Shown here in pieces: positions 16,707-21,950 of a stretch of DNA of 21,950 nt (within the stretch, counting starts at the first letter, position 1; every line of letters starts with the position of its first letter). Location of the stretch: contig LGRX02003671.1 of assembly GCA_001247695.2 (NCBI GenBank), positions 1 to 21,950 on the forward strand. The letters run 5' to 3'. Source of the DNA: Cymbomonas tetramitiformis. Its lineage: Eukaryota > Chlorophyta > Pyramimonadophyceae > Pyramimonadales > Pyramimonadaceae. The translations under genes and the position numbers were made by a program. A model generated the notes under the pieces. It saw nothing but the letters and a program-made list of their open reading frames with translations, was not told the origin of the DNA and ran no database searches.

Positions 16707-19700
16707 CTATTCCCGCCACAAAGCACATGCTTCAGAATCGATGCTTCCACTCGCCTCTCCCCACCACCCCACAAATGCATCCACTGATCCTTTCTCGCGC
16801 CTGCGACTAATCACTTCGTGGTCGCTGCGAGGCCACAGCCTTCGTGGGCAGGACCAGGATGCCAACACAATAATACTGCATCGCCAGAATGCCACGAGCC
16901 GCTCGGGAGATACGAGTGATGCGCCGCCAAACGGAGCAGAAGTGCACTGATACCTTTTCAGCCTTACTCCAGCCACTCACCACCACAGCGGAGGGCGATT
17001 CCTGGTTCAGCATCACCTGCAAAAGCAGCCGCCGCGCAGCTCACCTCGCATCTCCACGGGCACCTCCCGCGGGCGCTCTGCCGGGGAATCTTTTCACTGC
17101 TTGCAGCCCATTGGCTCTCGAAAGCGCCGAGGAAACGAGAGCCGGGGGGAGTGAGCGCAACGCCAGGCACTGCGTTCCCCACACATCCCGGAGACCTGAC
17201 CTGGAGACCTCCTTCTGTGCATCTCCGCACGGGTGAAGCAGCCGGGGGCAGCTGGCCGGTCCTCTGTTCCTCTCAGGAGGCTCGTGCGCGGGGGGAGCTG
17301 CAGTGCTACTTTGCAGGGCTGACAATGGCTGCACGCATGGCGGAGGCGACCGCGCCTGCTGCGTAGCTCCGCGGGCGTCACGCCAGTCGGAGTTGGCCAT
17401 CTTGATGGCGAAGGAGTCCACACTGCCATACCCGATGCGCCCGCCAGACGCGTCGTGGAGGTAACCACTGGCGTAGGGCTTCCACCCGTGCGCCGCAGAA
17501 CTGGAGACCCCACCGACCTCGTCAGCCCCGTCGTGGCGCACAGAGGATCCGGCGCAGGAGCTCCTTCTTGGCGAGGCGCCGCAGAGAAGAGCCTCGAGAC
17601 CTTGTGTGGCACGCCGCCTCGAGCGCGGAGCATGGGCAGCGGCGCAAAGCAGAGCTCCCTTCACAGGAAGTGCCACATATCAGTGGAGGCACTCACTGCT
17701 TAAAGTGTTACAGCGGCGCAAAGCAGAGCTCCCTTCACAGGAAGTGTCACATATCAGTGGAGGCACTCACTGCTTAAAGTGTTGCACACGTCTATCGAGG
17801 GGAATGCACTGAAGATGTACTTGTGGGGCAGCGTGGCAGGCAGAGCAGGGAGGCGGGGAGGGCTGGGGGCAAGTCGCGGTTTGCGACTGCTGCTTGGAGG
17901 CTTGGAACTGGGAGTTGAGGAGCATGTTGCGCGAATGCTCTGGAAGCTTGCCATCCTGCAGGCACTCCCCCACGCGCAAGCCTGATTGGGTCAACCCCGG
18001 AATGGAGCGCGCGGATTGCGTGCTCACAGTGTGTCCTGCCACCTGGCGCCCCTCCGCCGAGGCTCTGGGGCCTGCCTGCTCCCCGCTGGTGTATATCCAT
18101 GCATGCGGCAAGGCGCGGTGACCGCAGGATCATTCACATCTCCCGCAACGTCTCTTCAATGACCACAGGATCGGGATGGACGGTGGATGCTGGCCGACCT
18201 TGCACAGGGTGTTAAGAGTGGAGGCCAGCGCCTTCAGCATCTTGCGCATCTCCCGCAGCGCCTCCTGCTCAAACTCCAGCTCCACGTGCGCGATGTCGTG
18301 GCTGTCCTTCATACCCTGCGCGAAAGAGCCTCGCCGCCCACTGTCAATTCCCCACCGACCTCCTGCACCTGTGCCACGTCCCCTGGATCTGCCTGGGGGG
18401 AGGGGAGGGGGGGGGAGGGTCAGCAGACCTGAGCGAAGAGCACCAAATGGTGAAGATTCTGTGGGATTTTCTTGAGGTACGGACGGATGGTACGGGCTGG
18501 GTTGCCGTGCTTGGCCGTCACACGTGAGTGAGACGTGTCACGCAGACGATACCAATACAAGGGGTCGGGGATTGTCTGCAAGTTGTAGCCTCCCAACACT
18601 GCCTGATAGCCCCCCCTCCACTCCCATCCCCTTATGTCGGGGACGCCGTCTAGCCGGGATAGCTAGCTAAAGGGCATACCGCAGCCGTCCGATCTCCAGG
18701 TACTGTAATCGCGCTTAGCCAGCTCTGGCAGGTGCAGGCCCTCAAGCCATCACTCCCGCGCGCGCTGACCTGGCGTTGTGGCTGTCACTGCATCCACGTC
18801 ATGCACAGGCCATGGCTACTAGGTTCCACACCTTGGAGAACAGCTCCCAATCCTCCAGCGCATAGCCGAAATCTTCGGGGAATCCGCCCAGCTGCCGCGC
18901 GCCCCTCCCACACCCCCACACCTCTGCCCTCTCAGTGCCTCCACGCTGGACGATTCTCGTTCGCCGAAATCGCAGATATCGATGTGTAAACAAAGTATGG
19001 CAGGGTCAGATACAGCACCCAGTACAGGCCTGTTCAGAGAGGAGAGCTCTGCGTGGTCCAAGTCCTTGATCTGCGGTTCTGCCCGACTGTGGGAACAAAG
19101 CGCGGGGAAAGCAAACGAAGCACGCGCCACGTGGACTGCGATATACCATTCGGATAGGTCTCACTGGGGAGCCTCCGTGCTGCGACTTAAAGTCTTTCCC
19201 GCTCTGACCCGGGCACCACGCAGCTGCGAGGCCCTCACCTTGTGAAACACATCCTTCTTGATCATAGCGTTTGTGTCCCCGTACATGTTCTGAAACATGC
19301 CCACGGTGGTGGCGGCGCCCAGCGGCACCCAGCGACCGGTGGGGTTTCTGTCTGGGGAGGGCGGGTCGTTCCCTGCACACAGCTCCCTCTCTGCCACTTC
19401 ACCATCCCCGGTGTCGGCTGTAATTGTTGGCTGAAAATTGCTTGATACATGTTACCAAAATCTGGTACCCTCCCCGTGGGAGCGTGCAGCACTGGGGAGG
19501 GGGCAGCGGCGGTAGGGCTGCTGGGATACCGTAGAAGTAGTCATTACTACACGTGAGGACGTCGGCGTGTGTGTGGAATGCCACGCTGACAAACGTTGCT
19601 ATTTCGTGAGGCTTCGCGTAGTTGTCATCGTCCATAAACATGAGCCAATCGCCGCGTGCGAGGTTGGAGCCATAATTACGAGCTGCTCCTGGGCCACGAT

Positions 19701-21701
19701 TCTCCTGCCTGCACCGCGCGCAGCCGTCGATGCATCTCAAGCCCGGCTCGGACACAGATGCCGTCGATGCATCTCAAGCCCGGCTCGGACACAGATGCCG
19801 TCGATGCATCTCAAGCCCGGCTAGGACACAGATGCCGTCGATGCATCTCACGCCCGGCTAGGACACAGATGCCGTCGATGCATCACAATCTGCTGCATAC
19901 TCCCCCAGACCTCTCACATTCTGCGGGCGCCCCTCCCTAGTGCCACTGCTGCGTTTCAGGCATCGTGTTTAGGTTACATGGTGGCAGGGCGAGGTATGTG
20001 CCCCGTTGTTCACGAGCCAGGTGGAGGCGTGCTAGTCAGCAGCCGTGCCAAAAGGCAGCACGGGATGTCTGCGACGTGGCAGCGTGTACCGTCGGAAGAT
20101 CCAGCCCTTCTCCTTGAACTGCATGTCCAGCTCCTCGAGGTAGTGCATCGCATCGGTCTGCGTGCTGCCGTCGTCCACCACCACCACCTGCGCACCGCCG
20201 TCACCATCACCCTAGGGCACCTCGGCGACGAGCCCGTGCCAGTCTTCTCGACACTGCGATGGCAAATGCGCGGGCCGACTACATGGGTACACACAACGCG
20301 CCATTGGCAAACCTCTCAGCGCCGGGAGCCTGCGCAACGGCAGACGGATATACCACAGAGCCAGGCGGCATCGCTGGCCAGTGAAGAGCTGCCAGCTGCA
20401 GGGTGAGAACGTGCGTGTAAAGCGGTCCTGGACACGGCTGATTCTATGACAGCTGACCTATGAGTTCGAATCCCGCGCTACGGTGTCAAGCTTCTGTGCT
20501 TCCAGTGTGATCGGACGGCCGGAGCGAAGGCTGGATGAGTGACACTGCTGTCCCCGCTCTCATCGAGCGGATGAAAAGTGGCGCGAAGCTCATGGCCTAT
20601 CCACACATACAATCCTTCAGCTGCTGTACACCGTGTGCCCGAGGAGGTAGGCGCGTTGCCCCGGGCGGCATGTGGCACCTCCACATTGCTGTACTCCTGC
20701 TGCTCGATGGAGATGATGGCTTGCTTGAGGGTGGAGGGGTTGTTGAAGGTGACGATGCAGACGCTCACGAGGGGCCTCTCGTACTGCTGCAGGGTCTTGG
20801 CGTCCATGTGCTTCGTTTGGTAGATCAGGATGTGGTGCCACACCACCCACGTCTTGTCCACTGTTGGGAGCAGCTGTGAAGAGTCCCCCTTGACTCACAA
20901 ACACTATCTGGGAGCAGCTGTGAGAGTCCCTTCCCGTCGCCACCCTGGACTCACAAACACTATCTGGGAGCAGCTGTGAGAGTCCCCGTCATACCCACTT
21001 GACTCACAAACACTATCTGGGGCAGCTGTGAGAGTCCCCCATACGCCACCCCCGCCCCTGGACTCACAAACACTATCTGGGAGCAGCTGTGAGAGTCCCC
21101 CCCATCGTCACCCCCTGGACTCACAAGCACTATCTGGGAGTGATGGGTGTCCCCTGCTGGTGCCCATATCACCTGAACAGGAGGGACAGGCAGACAATCA
21201 TCTCGAATAAATCAAGCCAGATTAGGCTTAGACAACCTACACTGAGAAAGCTCGAGCCACGGGATTGCCACAACAGGTCTCCCAACAAGCCTGCCACCAA
21301 GACAAGCTATCTCTCACCCATGTTCATCCCCCCCATGTTGAATCATCCCCAGGTTAGGTTAACCCCCCGGAAATGTGCTCCCTAAACACAGTTTTTCAAC
21401 ACGGAACTTTAGTGAGACAACTTCTGTACAACAAGCGCGCCGCTGATGGGGGATCGCCTTGCGAGCTACTCCGAGGCTCTGGTGGGTTCCGACATCAGCC
21501 GAGGCGACCGCTCGGATCATGGAGCTGATCTGAAGTGCCAATGGGCGGAGGGGGGTTTCAAAGCAGCCGAACCTTTGGACGAGCTGGACGAAGCCCGTTC
21601 TTTATGACGTGGATGATTTTTTTGGCGAGGGCTTTCTGGTCCGGGCTGATGAGGACACGCTCCTGGTCCTCCGGCAAGATCATCTCCGCGACACCGCCCA
21701 C
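16472..21701 (-). CDS. Multi-exon GT4-GT2 glycosyltransferase with C-terminal jelly-roll module (5' end outside the window)
   Basis: Exons deduced from conserved peptides and phase-matched GT-AG sites, in transcript order: 21701-21573, 20860-20679, 20187-20090, 19708-19530, 19351-19239, 18891-18832, 18602-18429, 18315-18199, 17955-17888, 17500-17356, 17016-16954, 16706-16472. They encode the C-terminal motif of a GT4-type transferase, a GT2 domain of about 300 residues, a helical segment, and a beta-sandwich of about 170 residues resembling CBM4/9. GT2 enzymes transfer sugars from nucleotide donors; fusion to GT4 is typical of polymerases or multi-step glycan synthesis. The exons have no stops or frame breaks, so the gene is probably active. 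Uncertain: the link between exons 1 and 2 (phases do not match), upstream exons, one GC donor, and whether 16472 is the last exon boundary or the frame runs to TGA at 16403-16401. Confidence 0.75.
16954..17016 (-). CDS. Exon: jelly-roll module, middle strands
   Basis: A 63-nt exon encodes VMLNQESPSAVVVSGWSKAE plus K, between TTTTGCAG and AAG|GTATCA, phase 0. SGWSKA is typical of the strand pair in carbohydrate-binding sandwiches. Confidence 0.8.
17356..17500 (-). CDS. Exon: jelly-roll module, with a possible GC donor
   Basis: Reads SAAHGWKPYASGYLHDASGG, then RIGYGSVDSFAIKMANSDWR and ends GATQQ; 145 nt. GW-x-PY, a G-R-x-G-x-x-S turn and a K-M-x-N-S strand fit a galactose-binding-like beta-sandwich. 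The best joint to the next exon uses CAG|GCGCGG, a GC-AG intron. Confidence 0.7.
17637..17783. repeat. Two 74-bp tandem copies inside an intron
   Basis: Units start at 17637 and 17711 and are identical over most of their length (one C/T difference plus one at the end). On the gene strand each copy carries AAGCA|GTGAGT, a textbook 5' splice-site sequence. Confidence 0.9.
17888..17955 (-). CDS. Exon: first strand of the jelly-roll module
   Basis: Acceptor CTGCAG at 17956 gives DGKLPEHSRNMLLNSQFQAS, with N-x-L-x-N-S-x-F like the start of CBM4/9 domains. The proposed donor CA|GTCGCA is weak, but its two-base overhang joins in frame with the exon at 17500. Acceptors a few codons upstream are also possible. 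Confidence 0.5.
18199..18315 (-). CDS. Exon: helical linker
   Basis: Encodes 39 residues starting GMKDSHDIAHVELEFEQEAL and ending LNTLCK. Acceptor CGCGCAG, donor AAG|GTCGGC, phase 0 at both ends. The Glu/Leu/Lys-rich pattern suggests amphipathic helices joining the GT2 and jelly-roll modules. Confidence 0.75.
18429..18602 (-). CDS. Exon: GT2 C-terminal part
   Basis: Acceptor CTATCAG precedes AVLGGYNLQTIPDPLYWYRL, then RDTSHSRVTAKHGNPARTIR, ending LHHLVLFAQ; 174 nt, phase 0 at both ends. I-P-x-P-L-x-x-Y-R is the usual strand after the catalytic base, and S-x-S is common next in GT2 enzymes. Confidence 0.85.
18832..18891 (-). CDS. Exon: GT2 catalytic-base motif
   Basis: A 60-nt exon encodes exactly LGGFPEDFGYALEDWELFSK, phase 0 at both ends. 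GGF-x-E/D followed by ED-x-E-L is the GT2 catalytic-base region. Flanked by GGCAG and AAG|GTGTGG. Confidence 0.85.
19239..19351 (-). CDS. Exon: GT2 domain, middle
   Basis: Encodes RNPTGRWVPLGAATTVGMFQ and then NMYGDTNAMIKKDVFHK, 113 nt, between acceptor CCCCAG and donor AAG|GTGAGG. It lies between the DxD and catalytic-base motifs, as expected for the acceptor-side part of a GT2 domain. G-D-x-N-x-x-x-K-K-x-V-F resembles the usual 'N.a.rR..f...GGFDE' segment. Confidence 0.85.
19530..19708 (-). CDS. Exon: GT2 domain, GPGAARN and DDD metal-binding motif
   Basis: Acceptor GTGCAG at 19709 gives QENRGPGAARNYGSNLARGD followed by WLMFMDDDNYAKPHE. G-x-x-x-ARN and the DDD (DxD) motif are GT2 hallmarks for donor and metal binding. 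The exon is 179 nt, ends at SNDYFY plus one base (donor G|GTATCC), and phases match on both sides. Confidence 0.9.
19725..19889. repeat. 37-bp minisatellite, about 4.5 copies, in a GT2 intron
   Basis: Unit CGTCGATGCATCTCAAGCCC plus GGCTCGGACACAGATGC repeats from 19725 at a 37-bp period. Copies 3 and 4 share a C-to-A change, so expansion occurred in steps. Confidence 0.9.
20090..20187 (-). CDS. Exon: GT2 domain, DDGS motif
   Basis: Acceptor GCGCAG is followed by VVVVDDGSTQTDAMHYLEEL and then MQFKEKGWIFRR, 98 nt. VVVVDDGS is the GT2 strand and loop that binds the nucleotide. The join to SNVE upstream keeps phase 0; the exon ends with two bases, completed by the next exon. Confidence 0.85.
20679..20860 (-). 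CDS. Exon: start of GT2 domain
   Basis: A good acceptor (CTCCCAACAG) precedes DKTWVVWHHILIYQ, then RPLVSVCIVTFNNPSTLKQA, the first strand and helix of a GT2 Rossmann-like fold, and IEQQEYSNVE. The donor is GAG|GTGCCA. The acceptor leaves two bases before the frame while the preceding GT4 exon ends in phase 0. So either another small exon intervenes or the exon starts at 20852 (AAG|ACG). Confidence 0.8.
20866..21141. repeat. Minisatellite of 44-60-bp units, about six copies, in an intron
   Basis: GGGAGCAGCTGTGAGAGTCC and GACTCACAAACACTATCTGG are conserved, with a variable middle of C-rich sequence. Units start at about 20866, 20910, 20966, 21019, 21079 and 21136. Confidence 0.85.
21573..21701 (-). 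CDS. Exon: end of GT4-type glycosyltransferase domain
   Basis: After CCTCCTCAG the exon encodes VGGVAEMILPEDQERVLISP and then a helix ending in HVIKNGLRPARPK, 43 codons, before the donor AAG|GTTCGG. GG-V-x-E followed by a V-L-I-x-P-D segment and a helix with L-A-x-x-I is the nucleotide-sugar-binding C-terminal motif of GT4-type (Glycos_transf_1) domains; the second Glu of the EX7E pair would be here. The rest of the GT4 domain must lie upstream, mostly beyond the window. I could not identify another exon with confidence between 21704 and 21950. Confidence 0.65.
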
Positions 21702-21885
21702 CTGAGGAGGCCGCACCCATGCCCTCACACCCCGCGTACCTGCCGGCATCTGCATTTGGTACCGTGGCGCGGAGCGCAGCACGGCGCCTTGGAAGCGCGT
21801 GGTGCCAATCCAGGGCCACATATGGCCCAGCACCCGCAAGGCTCGACACACGCCACACGTTACGCGCAGATCCGTGTACGGTGAA

Positions 21886-21950
21886 AGCAGTGACTTGAGG
21901 CAAGGATGACCACAGCAGTGACTTGAGGCAAGGATGGCCACAGCAGTGAC
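21886..21950. repeat. 28-bp tandem repeat at the window end
   Basis: AGCAGTGACTTGAGGCAAGG plus ATGACCAC starts at 21886, 21914 and 21942 and continues past the window. Probably intronic. Confidence 0.85.

Noticed and set aside
17041..17676. 211-codon minus-strand ORF read as one continuous gene
   Set aside because: Only its middle part (17500-17356) fits the jelly-roll module. The rest is intron sequence lacking conserved pattern, and it runs through splice sites supported by phase.
20462..20476. GAGTTCGAATCCCGC, resembling a tRNA T-arm / B box
   Set aside because: No pairing T stem, acceptor stem or A box is evident around it, and it lies within an intron. It could be a tRNA-derived SINE relic, but nothing else supports that.
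21703..21740. Possible 38-bp intron between CAG|GTACGC and CCTCAG upstream of the GT4 exon
   Set aside because: Much shorter than every other intron in the gene (113-491 bp), and no frame upstream joins sensibly to the VGGVAEM exon.

Overview
The window looks like nuclear DNA of a eukaryote, most likely a unicellular alga (inference). It holds a spliced gene with GT-AG introns, an LTR-type retroelement with Gag and retropepsin, a terminal-inverted-repeat DNA transposon, and long gene-free stretches full of tandem and inverted repeats. A prasinophyte such as Cymbomonas would fit, but I cannot prove this from sequence alone.

Region 1 (1 to about 6600, minus strand) is the 5' part of a retroelement. 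A 1138-residue Gag (from an ATG at 5554) has a long glutamine tract, a capsid-like helical region and a CCHC zinc knuckle. It ends at a single UGA (2140-2138). The same frame then stays open for 712 codons to the window edge and contains a retropepsin active site (DSGAS, about nt 169-155). A perfect 6-bp hairpin starts on the base after the UGA. This is the arrangement expected for gag-pol made by stop-codon readthrough. The leader between about 6030 and 5639 carries two short tryptophan-rich reading frames that resemble each other.

Region 2 (about 6600-13100) has no convincing gene. It contains a nested inverted repeat (6584-6735), octamer repeats (7109-7345), five copies of a 184/185-bp hairpin-rich tandem repeat (7481-8350) with diverged copies ending in long hairpins (8460-8712), and a GTGCGAC-rich repeat present in inverted orientation at 9748 and at 11352/11673.

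Region 3 (about 13136-14572) is a DNA transposon remnant. It has imperfect terminal inverted repeats, subterminal arrays of a TATCAGAATTGATTGAT-like motif (a 30-bp period on the right), and between them a first exon encoding a frameshifted chromodomain-like protein.

Region 4 (about 14573-16400) is mostly featureless apart from an unassigned plus-strand ORF.

Region 5 (16472 to the window end, minus strand) is a multi-exon gene. Its exons encode, in order, the end of a GT4-type glycosyltransferase domain, a complete-looking GT2 glycosyltransferase domain (DDGS, DDD and ED-W-E motifs), a helical segment, and a C-terminal jelly-roll module resembling carbohydrate-binding families 4/9. Ten of the splice junctions keep phase. 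Several introns hold minisatellites. The gene reads as a large polysaccharide-synthesis or glycosylation enzyme; its 5' exons lie beyond the window.
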